DNA from: Desulfovibrionaceae bacterium UBA6814
GTDB taxonomy: Bacteria > Desulfobacterota > Desulfovibrionia > Desulfovibrionales > Desulfovibrionaceae
Assembly: GCA_002452635.1 (NCBI GenBank)
Contig: DKEU01000121.1
Span: 6,410-16,492 of the forward strand
Reading direction: 5' to 3'
Length of the DNA: 10,083 nt
The position numbers and the translations under genes are program-made. Under the pieces are notes generated by a model. That model saw only the letters and a program-made list of their open reading frames with translations, had not been told where the DNA came from and made no database searches. Shown here piece by piece: positions 1 to 6,974 of the stretch (positions within the stretch are counted from its first letter, which is position 1; each line of letters begins with the position of its first letter).

Positions 1-371
1 AGCTGGCCGGCGACGCGGCCGAGGGCCTGCTCCTGCCCGCGGGCCGGCTCATCGTGGCCGAGCAACTGGCCGAGGGCCATCCCCAGAAGCCGGTGCTCAT
101 GGGCTACATCAAGGACTACACGGACACGTACAAGTCCGCGGTCTCCACCTTCGGCGGCCACGGGTTCGACTCCATCCACCTGGTGGTCAGCGCCATCAAG
201 CGGGCGGGCTCGGCCGAGCCGCAGGCCATCCGCGACAGCATCGAGAAGATCACCGCCTTCGTGGGCACCGCGGGCATCTTCACCTTCGGGCCCAAGGAGC
301 ACAACGGGCTGGACGCCTCGGCCTTCGAGATGGTGAAGATCGAAAAGGGCGCCTGGAAGATCGCCGAATAA
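1..371 (+). CDS. Branched-chain amino acid ABC transporter substrate-binding protein, C-terminal part (LivK-like)
   Basis: This gene is cut by the left window edge. The frame opens at base 3 and gives the last 122 residues, ending in TAA at 369-371. It is the C-terminal lobe of a periplasmic type I binding protein of the Leu/Ile/Val (HAAT) family, which captures the ligand outside the membrane and delivers it to the LivHM channel. The visible support is the family-typical tail: an F-x-x-x-Y-x-x-x-Y-like stretch (KDYTDTY), then 'GFDSIHLVVSAIKRAG', then 'AIRDSIEKI' and a closing beta-hairpin region 'GIFTFGPKEHNGLDASAFEMVKIEKGAWK'-type end. The signal peptide and ligand-contact residues lie outside the window, so the ligand cannot be read. 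A terminator follows directly, and livH, livM, livG and livF follow on the same strand. Family assignment is firm; the exact substrate is unknown. Confidence 0.9.
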   Translation, partial: LAGDAAEGLLLPAGRLIVAEQLAEGHPQKPVLMGYIKDYTDTYKSAVSTFGGHGFDSIHLVVSAIKRAGSAEPQAIRDSIEKITAFVGTAGIFTFGPKEHNGLDASAFEMVKIEKGAWKIAE

Positions 372-387
372 AACGGCTTCCTGTCCG

Positions 388-427
388 GCGGGAGCGGCCT
401 TAGCCGGGGCCGCTCCCGCTGTTTTTT
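388..427 (+). terminator. Intrinsic terminator between binding protein and permease genes
   Basis: A 12-bp stem (388-399 with 408-419, core GGGAGCGGCC/GGCCGCTCCC) closes an 8-base loop. Six T residues follow at 422-427. It starts 17 bases after the livK-like stop codon. All elements of a factor-independent terminator are present. Because the permease genes follow on the same strand, partial read-through would give much more binding protein than membrane complex, a common arrangement in such operons. The 428-534 remainder holds no convincing promoter that I can see. Confidence 0.85.
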
Positions 428-534
428 GCCGCGCGCCGGAACCGCCTGCCGGACCGGGGCCTTGCGCCCGAGGCGAATGTAGGGCACACCGGCCCCGATA
501 GGGCCACGGCCCCCTTCTGGAGCACACGACCCCC

Positions 535-1413
535 ATGGACCTGGGCAGCCTGCTGCAATACCTCATCACCGGCGTGACCGTCGGGGCCACCTACGGCCTC
601 ACCGGCCTGGGCTTCACCATTATCTTCAACACCACCGGCATCATCAACTTCGCCCAGGGCGAGTTCGTGATGCTGGGCGGCATGCTGGGCGTGGCCGCCC
701 ACGCCGCCGGGGTCCCCCTGCCCCTGGCCGTGCTCCTGGCCGTGGCCGCCGCCACCCTGGCCGGCGCGCTCATGGAGCGGACCTTCATCCGGCCCGTGGC
801 CAAGGCCAGCGCGGTCAACCTCATCATCATCACCATCGGCGCGTCCATCCTCATCCGGGGCGTGGTGATGCTCATCTTCGGCAAGGACACCTTCGCCCTG
901 CCCCACTTCTCGGGCATGGAGCCCATCCGCTTCCTGGGCGCGGCCATGCTGCCCCAGAGCCTGTGGGTGCTGGGCATCACCCTGCTCCTCCTGCTCGGGC
1001 TCAAGAGCTTCTTTTCCCGCACCATGTGGGGCCGGGGCATGCTGGCCTGCTCCTACGACCCCAAGGCCGCGGCGCTCATGGGCATCAACGTGTCGCGCAT
1101 GGCCATGGCCTCGTTCATGATCTCCGCGGCCGTGGGCGCGGCGGGCGGGGTCATCCTGGCCCCCATCACCCTCACCGCCTACGACGTGGGCATCCTCCTG
1201 GGGCTCAAGGGCTTCGCGGCCTGCATCCTGGGCGGCCTGGGCAACCCCTTCGGGGCCGCGGCCGGGGGCATCATCCTGGGCGTGCTGGAGTCCTTCGGCG
1301 CGGGGCTCCTGTCCTCGGCCTACAAGGACGCCATCACCTTCGTCATCCTGCTGCTGCTCCTGTTCGTGCGGCCCACCGGCCTGTTCGGGAAGGGCTCGGG
1401 AGAGAGGGTCTAG
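535..1413 (+). CDS. livH: Branched-chain amino acid ABC transporter permease LivH
   Basis: This is the inner-membrane permease subunit (292 aa), one of the two half-channels of a HAAT-type importer. The sequence is almost entirely hydrophobic, with about eight predicted membrane segments. Family signatures include 'NFAQGEFVMLGG' at residues 38-49, the cytoplasmic coupling loop 'DPKAAALMGINVSR' at 175-188, and the glycine-rich 'LGGLGNPFGAAAGGIILGVLE' region at 232-252. The C-terminal 'RPTGLFG' at 279-285 is typical of LivH. Length matches the usual ~290-300 aa. The ATG at 535 is preceded by GGAG at 519-522, a rather long 12-base spacing. The first residues (MDLGSLLQYLITGV) fit the family N-terminus, so this start is preferred. 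It partners with LivM, whose GTG start lies 2 bases after this stop, so the two are very probably translationally coupled. Confidence 0.95.
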   Translation: MDLGSLLQYLITGVTVGATYGLTGLGFTIIFNTTGIINFAQGEFVMLGGMLGVAAHAAGVPLPLAVLLAVAAATLAGALMERTFIRPVAKASAVNLIIITIGASILIRGVVMLIFGKDTFALPHFSGMEPIRFLGAAMLPQSLWVLGITLLLLLGLKSFFSRTMWGRGMLACSYDPKAAALMGINVSRMAMASFMISAAVGAAGGVILAPITLTAYDVGILLGLKGFAACILGGLGNPFGAAAGGIILGVLESFGAGLLSSAYKDAITFVILLLLLFVRPTGLFGKGSGERV

Positions 1414-1415
1414 CC

Positions 1416-2387
1416 GTGGCTCCCACCCGCAAGAACCTGCTGGGCCTGGGGGCCTGGACCCTGCTCATGGCCCTGACCCCGCACCTGTTGACCAACGACT
1501 ACTACGTCTCCACCCTCATCATCGGGTTCTTCAACGCCATCATCGTGGTGGGCCTGAACATGCTCATGGGCTACGCCGGCCAGATCAGCCTGGGCCACGG
1601 CGCGTTCTACGGCCTGGGGGCCTACGTGTCGGGCATCCTCGCCGCCACCTACGGCGTCCCGGTGGAGGCCGCGGGCCTCATCGCCATCATCGCCACCGGG
1701 CTCATCGCCTGGGGCATCGGCATCCCGACGCTCAAGCTCTCGGGCCACTATTTGGCCATGGCCACCCTGGGCTTCGGGGTCATCGTCTCCATCGTGTTCA
1801 ACGAGGCGGTGGAGACCACCGGCGGCCCCTCGGGCCTCACCGGCATCCCGCGCCTGACCCTGTTCGGGATCACGATGGAGTCGGACCTGTCCTACTACTA
1901 CGTGACCGGCCTGGCGCTCACCCTGGTCATGGCCCTGTCGCTCAACCTGATCCAGTCCCGCCTGGGCCGCGCCCTGCGCGCCCTGCACACCAGCGAGCGG
2001 GCGGCCGAGGCCGTGGGCGTGGACATCGCCCGCTACAAGCTCTTCGTGTTCGTGCTCTCGGCCGTGTTCGCCGCCCTGGCCGGGGTGCTCTACGCCCACT
2101 ACCTGGGCTTCGCCGCGCCCTCCTCCTTCGGGTTCCACTTCTCGGTGACGCTCCTGGTCATGGTGGTCCTGGGCGGCATGGCCAGCGTGTGGGGCGCGGT
2201 GGCCGGCGCCCTCTTCCTCACCGCCCTGCCCGAATTCCTGCGCGCCTTCGAGAACATCGAGACCGTGCTCTTCGGCGGCATCCTCATCCTGGGCATGATG
2301 TTTTTGCCCAGCGGCCTGGCCGGCGGCACGGCCAAGCTGACCCGGGCCCTGCTGGGCCGGTTCCGGGTGGGGGCGCGCCGTGTCTAG
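1416..2387 (+). CDS. livM: Branched-chain amino acid ABC transporter permease LivM
   Basis: This is the second permease subunit (323 aa) of the importer. The GTG at 1416 is chosen as start: it lies two bases after the livH stop, has a purine-rich GGGAGAGAGG at 1398-1408 upstream, and gives a short basic N-terminus before the first membrane helix. The open frame extends further upstream, but only as an antisense-quality shadow inside livH. Diagnostic motifs are 'GQISLGHGAFYGLGAY' at residues 55-70, the coupling-loop region 'ALRALHTSERAAEAVGVD' at 187-204, and 'VVLGGMASVWGAVAGA' at 250-265. LivM-type 'LPSGLAGG' occurs near the C-terminus. Around eight to ten hydrophobic segments are visible. 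The 3' end overlaps the start of livG by 8 bases. The family is certain; substrate preference (Leu/Ile/Val or aromatic ligands) is not readable. Confidence 0.94.
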   Translation: MAPTRKNLLGLGAWTLLMALTPHLLTNDYYVSTLIIGFFNAIIVVGLNMLMGYAGQISLGHGAFYGLGAYVSGILAATYGVPVEAAGLIAIIATGLIAWGIGIPTLKLSGHYLAMATLGFGVIVSIVFNEAVETTGGPSGLTGIPRLTLFGITMESDLSYYYVTGLALTLVMALSLNLIQSRLGRALRALHTSERAAEAVGVDIARYKLFVFVLSAVFAALAGVLYAHYLGFAAPSSFGFHFSVTLLVMVVLGGMASVWGAVAGALFLTALPEFLRAFENIETVLFGGILILGMMFLPSGLAGGTAKLTRALLGRFRVGARRV

Positions 2388-3153
2388 CCTGCTGGCCATG
2401 CGCGGGGTCACGGTGCGCTTCGGCGGGGTCGTGGCCCTGGCCGAGGTGGACCTGGACGTGGCCCTGGGCAGCATCACCAGCATCATCGGCCCCAACGGCG
2501 CGGGCAAGACCACGCTCCTCGGGGTGGCCTCGGGCATGGTGCAGGCCGCGGCCGGCGCGGTGTCGTTCCTGGACCGCGACGTGAGCGCGGCCCCGGCCCA
2601 CGCCCGCGGCGCGGCCGGGATGGTCCGCACCTTCCAGAACCTGGAGGTGTTCTCCAACATGACCGTGCTGGAGAACGTCATGACCGGCTGCCACCGCCAC
2701 GTGGGCTACGGGGTGGTGGACTGCCTGCTGCGCACCGGCCGCTTCCGCCGCGAGGAGCGGCGCTGCCGCGAGCACGCCCTGAAGCGCCTGGACTTCGTGG
2801 GCCTGGCGGACAAGGCCGAGTCCCGGGCCGGGGACCTGCCCTACGGGCTGCAACGCCGCATGGAGATCGCCCGGGCCATCGCCGCGGACCCGACCCTGCT
2901 CCTGCTCGACGAGCCCGCGGCCGGGCTCAACACCCGCGAGACCCAGGCCCTGGGCGAGCTCATCACCGCCATCCGGGAGAGCCAGGGCGTCACCATCGTG
3001 CTGGTGGAGCACGACATGGACCTGGTCATGCGCATCTCCGACGCGGTGATGGTGCTCAAGGAGGGCCGCAACCTGGCCGTGGGCCCGCCCGAGGCGGTGC
3101 AAAAGGACCCCGAGGTCATCAAGGCGTACCTCGGGGAGGACGACGAGGACTAG
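2380..3153 (+). CDS. livG: Branched-chain amino acid ABC transporter ATP-binding protein LivG
   Basis: This is the first of two cytoplasmic ATPases (257 aa) that power the LivHM channel. Walker A GPNGAGKTT is at residues 37-45, the Q-loop glutamine in RTFQNLEVF at about 86, the signature LPYGLQRRMEIARA starts at 153, Walker B LLLLDEP is at 173-179, and the switch histidine is H211. The degenerate signature (YGLQRR instead of LSGGQ) is normal for LivG, which usually has YGxQRR. The GTG at 2380 overlaps livM by 8 bases and has GGTGGGGG at 2366-2373 as a ribosome-binding site. The next in-frame ATG (2398) lacks one, so GTG is preferred. The C-terminus ends in an acidic tail (GEDDED). LivF follows after 16 bases. 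Confidence 0.95.
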   Translation: MSSLLAMRGVTVRFGGVVALAEVDLDVALGSITSIIGPNGAGKTTLLGVASGMVQAAAGAVSFLDRDVSAAPAHARGAAGMVRTFQNLEVFSNMTVLENVMTGCHRHVGYGVVDCLLRTGRFRREERRCREHALKRLDFVGLADKAESRAGDLPYGLQRRMEIARAIAADPTLLLLDEPAAGLNTRETQALGELITAIRESQGVTIVLVEHDMDLVMRISDAVMVLKEGRNLAVGPPEAVQKDPEVIKAYLGEDDED

Positions 3154-3169
3154 GAAGGGGACGACCAGG

Positions 3170-3904
<735 letters not shown>

Positions 3905-3913
3905 GAGACGACC

Positions 3914-4375
3914 ATGCCCAAGCGCCAGGGCGAGATGTGCATACCCGCCGAACAGATGCGGCGGTTCATGGAGCAGGAGATCCCCTACAACGCCTACCTG
4001 GGCCTCAAGGTGGACGACGTGCGGGAGGGGTTCTGCCGGCTGCGCCTGCCCTTCCGTCCCGAATTCGTGGGCGATACGCGGCGGCCGGCGCAGCACGGGG
4101 GGCTCATCTCCTTCCTGGTGGACACCTGCGGCGGGGTGGCGGTGTGGTCCTGCTGCTGCCTGGAGGACCGCATAGCCACCATCGACCTGCGGGTGGACTA
4201 TTTGCGGCCCGCGCCGCCCCAGGACCTGGTGGCCGAGGCCGAGGTGCGGCTCCTGGGCAACCGGGTGGGCAACGCCCAGGTGCGCGTCTTCGCGGTCGAC
4301 GACCCGGAACAGACCGTGGCCGAGGGCCGCGGAGTCTACAACGTGCGCCGCAGCGCGGGAAAAAGCGGAGGTTGA
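3914..4375 (+). CDS. PaaI-type hotdog-fold acyl-CoA thioesterase
   Basis: This is a 153-aa single hotdog-domain protein of the PaaI/4HBT group, which hydrolyses acyl- or aryl-CoA thioesters in the cytoplasm. Visible support is the central helix motif HGG at 61-63 followed by 'LISFLVDTCGGVAV', with an aspartate at 70 in the position of the usual catalytic acid. The strand motif 'TIDLRVDYLRPA' at 90-100 and the later 'AEAEVRLLGNRVGNAQVRVF' sheet region are also characteristic. ATG at 3914 has AGGAG at 3903-3907, overlapping the livF stop. It ends 2 bases before the ligase start. A thioesterase beside a CoA ligase suggests proofreading or recycling of CoA trapped as a dead-end thioester, as proposed for PaaI in phenylacetate degradation. 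That role here is inference. A cluster of cysteines (80-82, CCC) is unusual but not diagnostic. Confidence 0.85.
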   Translation: MPKRQGEMCIPAEQMRRFMEQEIPYNAYLGLKVDDVREGFCRLRLPFRPEFVGDTRRPAQHGGLISFLVDTCGGVAVWSCCCLEDRIATIDLRVDYLRPAPPQDLVAEAEVRLLGNRVGNAQVRVFAVDDPEQTVAEGRGVYNVRRSAGKSGG

Positions 4376-4377
4376 CC

Positions 4378-5679
4378 ATGTACTTCGAGCCCGAATACGA
4401 GTGCATGTCCCGGGACGAGCTCGCCCAGCTCCAGCTGGAGCGGCTGCAGAGCACGCTCTTCCGCCTGTCCCGCAACGTGCCCTTCTACCGCCGCAAGTTC
4501 GCGGACCTGGGGTTCGACCCCGAGGAATTCCGCACCCTGGAGGACCTCAAGAAGCTGCCCTTCACCACCAAGGCCGACCTGCGCGAGAACTATCCCTACG
4601 GCATGTTCGCCGTGCCCCTGCGCGAGGTGGTGCGGCTGCACTCCTCGTCCGGCACCACGGGCAAGGCGGTGGTCTGCGGCTACACCAAGAACGACGTGAA
4701 GCGCTGGGCCAAGCTGGCGGCGCGGGTGCTCACCGCGGGCGGGGTCACCCGGGACGACGTGGTGCAGATCGCCTTCAACTACGGGCTGTTCACCGGCGGC
4801 TTCGGCTTCCACTACGGGGCCGAACTGCTGGGCGCCTCGGTGATTCCCAGCTCCAGCGGCAACTCCCGCCGCCAGATCCAGATCATGCAGGACTACAAGA
4901 CCACCGCCCTGGTCTGCACCCCGAGCTACGCCCTGTACCTGGCCGGGGCCATGGAGGACGTGGGGGTCAACCCCAACGCCCTGGACCTCAAGTGGGGCCT
5001 GTTCGGGGCCGAGTGCTGGTCCGAGGCCATGCGGGGCGACATCCAGGAGCGGCTCAAGATCACGGCCACGGACAACTACGGGCTCACCGAGATCATGGGC
5101 CCGGGCGTGGCCGCCGAGTGCCTGGAGCGGGGCGGGCTGCACGTGAACGAGGACCACTTCCTGGCCGAGGTCATCGACCCCCACACCGGCCAGCCCGTGG
5201 CCCCGGGCGAGAAGGGCGAGCTGGTGCTCACCACCCTGACCAAGGAAGCCTTCCCCATGCTGCGCTTCCGCACCGGCGACCTGACCCGGCTCATCCCCGG
5301 GACATGCCCCTGCGGCCGCACCTTCCTGCGCATCGACCGCATCCTGGGCCGCAGCGACGACATGTTCACCCTGCGCGGGGTCAACGTGTTCCCGGCCCAG
5401 GTGGAGGCGGCCCTGCTCACCGTGCCCGGCATCGAGCCCTGCTACCAGATCGTGCTGGAGCGCGAGGGCGCGCTGGACACCGCCACCGTGCTGGTGGAGG
5501 CCTCCACGGACGAGTATTTCGACGAGATCAAGAAGCACCAGCAACTTGTGCTCACCCTGGCCAAGACCCTGGAGTCCATCGTGGGCGTGTCCTTCGCCGT
5601 GAAGCTGGTGGAGAAGTCCAGCCTCTACGCGGGCGACGCCTGCAAGGCCAAGCGGGTGGTGGACAATAGGAAGTTCTGA
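4378..5679 (+). CDS. Phenylacetate-CoA ligase family protein (PaaK-type, AMP-forming)
   Basis: This is an adenylate-forming ligase of 433 aa, the usual length for PaaK. It makes an acyl-AMP from a carboxylic acid and ATP, then transfers it to CoA. Motifs in order: phosphate-binding SSSGTTGK at residues 89-96, 'DNYGLTEIMGPG' at 232-243, 'RFRTGDLTRLI' at 297-306 with a CPCGR cysteine pair after it, the hinge region 'GRSDDMFTLRGVNVFP' at 324-339, and a C-terminal lysine motif CKAKRV at 422-427. The ATG at 4378 has an ideal GGAGG at 4367-4371 with 6-base spacing and overlaps the thioesterase end region. As the last gene of the liv operon it probably activates a ligand related to the transported compound, such as phenylacetate, indoleacetate or another aryl acid from amino acid breakdown. 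The true substrate cannot be read. One small oddity is that the residue before the catalytic lysine is cysteine (ACKAKRV), where PaaK proteins commonly have glycine. Confidence 0.9.
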   Translation: MYFEPEYECMSRDELAQLQLERLQSTLFRLSRNVPFYRRKFADLGFDPEEFRTLEDLKKLPFTTKADLRENYPYGMFAVPLREVVRLHSSSGTTGKAVVCGYTKNDVKRWAKLAARVLTAGGVTRDDVVQIAFNYGLFTGGFGFHYGAELLGASVIPSSSGNSRRQIQIMQDYKTTALVCTPSYALYLAGAMEDVGVNPNALDLKWGLFGAECWSEAMRGDIQERLKITATDNYGLTEIMGPGVAAECLERGGLHVNEDHFLAEVIDPHTGQPVAPGEKGELVLTTLTKEAFPMLRFRTGDLTRLIPGTCPCGRTFLRIDRILGRSDDMFTLRGVNVFPAQVEAALLTVPGIEPCYQIVLEREGALDTATVLVEASTDEYFDEIKKHQQLVLTLAKTLESIVGVSFAVKLVEKSSLYAGDACKAKRVVDNRKF

Positions 5680-5712
5680 CATACCGTATCGCCCAGCGCC
5701 GCACCGGGGTTA

Positions 5713-5742
5713 TTGACTGCAACCCTTGATAAACGGTATCCG
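5713..5742 (+). promoter_or_regulatory. Weak candidate promoter upstream of the structured leader
   Basis: TTGACT at 5713-5718 is followed, after 18 bases, by TATCCG at 5737-5742. The -10 match is poor. It is listed because its start site (about 5749) would include the whole structured region 5806-5901. The short dyad AACGG-TAT-CCGTT (5732-5744) overlaps the -10 and could be a small operator. A second candidate -35 (TTGACA, 5784-5789) is described separately. Confidence 0.2.
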
Positions 5743-5783
5743 TTACCGGCATGGCGACTAGCCAATGGGGATCGGATATCCTC

Positions 5784-5812
5784 TTGACAGCAACAGGCGG
5801 GTGTACTAGGTA
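5784..5812 (+). promoter_or_regulatory. Candidate sigma70 promoter with perfect -35 and poor -10
   Basis: A perfect TTGACA lies at 5784-5789. At 17-base spacing the -10 would be TAGGTA (5807-5812), which matches the consensus only in its first two bases. Transcription from here would begin near 5819 and would leave out the 5' arm of the first hairpin. The region is clearly more AT-rich than the preceding operon, so a promoter for the Abi gene is expected around here, but its exact location is uncertain. Confidence 0.3.
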
Positions 5813-5901
5813 TTTTTTATATCAGCTTGAAAAATACCCACCACGCCTAGCTGCCTCACGCTCCGAGCGCGCGGTAGAAGCGAACCAAGGTGGGTTTTTT
5901 T
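5806..5901 (+). ncRNA. Putative structured leader or small RNA upstream of the HEPN/Abi gene
   Basis: This stretch codes for nothing convincing but is packed with complementary segments. Hairpin 1 pairs GGTATTTTT (5809-5817, extendable to 5819) with AAAAATACC (5830-5838). Its loop CAGCT (5823-5827) is complementary to AGCTG (5849-5853), a possible pseudoknot. A nested hairpin pairs CTGCC (5851-5855) with GGTAG (5873-5877) and CGCT (5859-5862) with AGCG (5866-5869). A closing stem pairs ACCCACC (5836-5842) with GGTGGGT (5889-5895) and runs into seven Ts (5895-5901), just before the ATG at 5902. It could be an attenuator, a Shine-Dalgarno-masking leader, or a small RNA antitoxin. The structures are seen in the sequence; the function is inferred. 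No Rfam family was recognised. Confidence 0.55.
5836..5901 (+). terminator. Terminator-like stem that also covers the Abi ribosome-binding site
   Basis: ACCCACC (5836-5842) pairs with GGTGGGT (5889-5895). After one T:T mismatch, AAAAA (5830-5834) can pair with TTTTT (5897-5901). The 3' arm is followed by a T run as in an intrinsic terminator. The same arm contains AAGGTGG (5887-5893), the only Shine-Dalgarno-like sequence for the ATG at 5902. Formation of the stem would therefore either end transcription or block translation. The left arm overlaps the right arm of hairpin 1, so the two structures compete. The loop is long (46 bases, itself folded), which is unusual for a simple terminator. 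Confidence 0.5.
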
Positions 5902-6810
5902 ATGCCCTGTGGTCGTCTCACGTACACCAATCCTCCGCTTGATATCTCAAGCCAGATCGACCTACTCAAGGAGAGAGGTCTCTCCATCCCCAACCCCGAA
6001 CGGGCGTCCCGCTATCTGAAATTCATAGGTTTTCACCGATTGTCCACCTACTGTTTACCATTCCAACACAGCGCCGACCCAGAACATCATTTCAAGGACA
6101 AGACAGAATTCGAGTATGTTCTCGATCTCTATATATTTGACAGAAAACTGCGCGCCATCGCCATGGACGCAATAGGACGCATAGAGATAGCTCTACGCAC
6201 TGTAATCAATGAGCGCATGTCCCTACAGCATGGAACACAGTGGTACACCGATCCTTTACACTTCAAAAGAAAAAAGCATGGATTCGACCACGCTCAGTTC
6301 ATAGAAATTGTTAAAAAGGAAACCGGGTATTCCAACTCGCAGGGTGGGTCTCCCTCATGCCGAAACTACTATGCAAAGTATTGCCATCCGGTATTGCCAC
6401 CTAGTTGGATGGTTGCTGAAGTACTCTCCCTTGGCACATGGTCAAGGATATATTCTTCCTTGTCTGATCCCGAAGACAGGAAATTCATAAGCAATGAATT
6501 CCATATAAGACATGGGCTCTTTGGTTCATGGATACATGCAATATCCCACACTAGAAACATCTGTGCTCATCATTCACTTCTCTGGAATCACGTATTTACT
6601 ATTACACCACAATTGAAATATGAATTTACAGGGCTCGATAACAAAAAATTCCATGCCCAGGCCCTGGTGCTGTATCAGTTCCTCAAGGGTATATCCGGTG
6701 AATCCCGATGGAAGAGCAGGTTGCTGGACCACGTCATGACCTGCCCACTCCCCTACCAAGCCGCTATGGGCTTTCCACAGGACTGGATGGACGGGAGCTA
6801 CTGGCAATGA
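5902..6810 (+). CDS. Abi_2 (AbiD/AbiF-type) abortive infection protein with HEPN RNase motif
   Basis: This is a 302-aa protein of the Abi_2 family, linked to phage abortive infection and toxin-antitoxin function. Family marks are 'RYLKFIGFHRLSTYCLPF' at residues 37-54, 'FDRKLRAIAMDAIGRIEIALR' at 79-99, 'LPPSWMVAEVLSLGTWSRIY' at 165-184, and 'SHTRNICAHHSLLWN' at 215-229. The last contains R218-x4-H223, the HEPN ribonuclease motif, so it probably cleaves RNA in the cytoplasm when activated. ATG 5902 gives the usual 'TNPPLDISSQIDLLKERGL' beginning. A GTG four codons upstream is in frame but lies inside the stem. Base composition drops to about 45-48% GC in sampled lines against about 70% in neighbours, and the codon choice is A/T-tolerant, so it was very likely acquired by transfer. 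It stands alone with no protein antitoxin next to it. The upstream structured RNA is the obvious regulatory candidate. Family assignment is strong; the phenotype is inferred. Confidence 0.88.
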   Translation: MPCGRLTYTNPPLDISSQIDLLKERGLSIPNPERASRYLKFIGFHRLSTYCLPFQHSADPEHHFKDKTEFEYVLDLYIFDRKLRAIAMDAIGRIEIALRTVINERMSLQHGTQWYTDPLHFKRKKHGFDHAQFIEIVKKETGYSNSQGGSPSCRNYYAKYCHPVLPPSWMVAEVLSLGTWSRIYSSLSDPEDRKFISNEFHIRHGLFGSWIHAISHTRNICAHHSLLWNHVFTITPQLKYEFTGLDNKKFHAQALVLYQFLKGISGESRWKSRLLDHVMTCPLPYQAAMGFPQDWMDGSYWQ

Positions 6811-6844
6811 TGTACTCTGTGGCGAAGAGTCTCCCTCCATGTCA

Positions 6845-6874
6845 CGGGGTGTGCAGGCTGCGCCGCACACCCCG
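6845..6874 (+). terminator. Hairpin behind the Abi gene, possible terminator
   Basis: A perfect 10-bp stem CGGGGTGTGC (6845-6854) and GCACACCCCG (6865-6874) encloses a 10-base loop. It begins 34 bases after the Abi stop codon and marks the return to high GC. No T run follows on either strand, so it is not a classical intrinsic terminator. It may still act as a transcript-stabilising or bidirectional barrier between the Abi gene and the convergent acetolactate decarboxylase gene. Confidence 0.45.
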
Positions 6875-6974
6875 CGCCACGGCCTGACACAGCCCGGCGC
6901 CTTGCCGAGACACCCGGCTGGTCCAACGTGCAGGAATTCTTGGCCGTGAAAGGACCACACGCTCCAGTCCGGTC

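Noticed and set aside
5681..5749. ATACCGTAT (5681-5689) and ACGGTATCCGT (5734-5744) as a repeat pair or integration site
   Set aside because: The shared core is too short and imperfect. Noted only as a possible small operator near the candidate promoter.
5751..5942. 63-residue open frame starting at ATG 5751 that runs through the structured leader into the Abi gene
   Set aside because: It has no ribosome-binding site, no recognisable domain, crosses all the inverted repeats and overlaps the Abi start in another frame. The structured RNA explains the region better.
5696..6868. 9-bp direct repeat GCGCCGCAC at 5696-5704 and 6860-6868, flanking the low-GC Abi insert
   Set aside because: It lies near both edges of the insert and could be read as an attachment-site or target duplication, but a 9-bp match made almost only of G and C is expected by chance in this genome, and no integrase is present.
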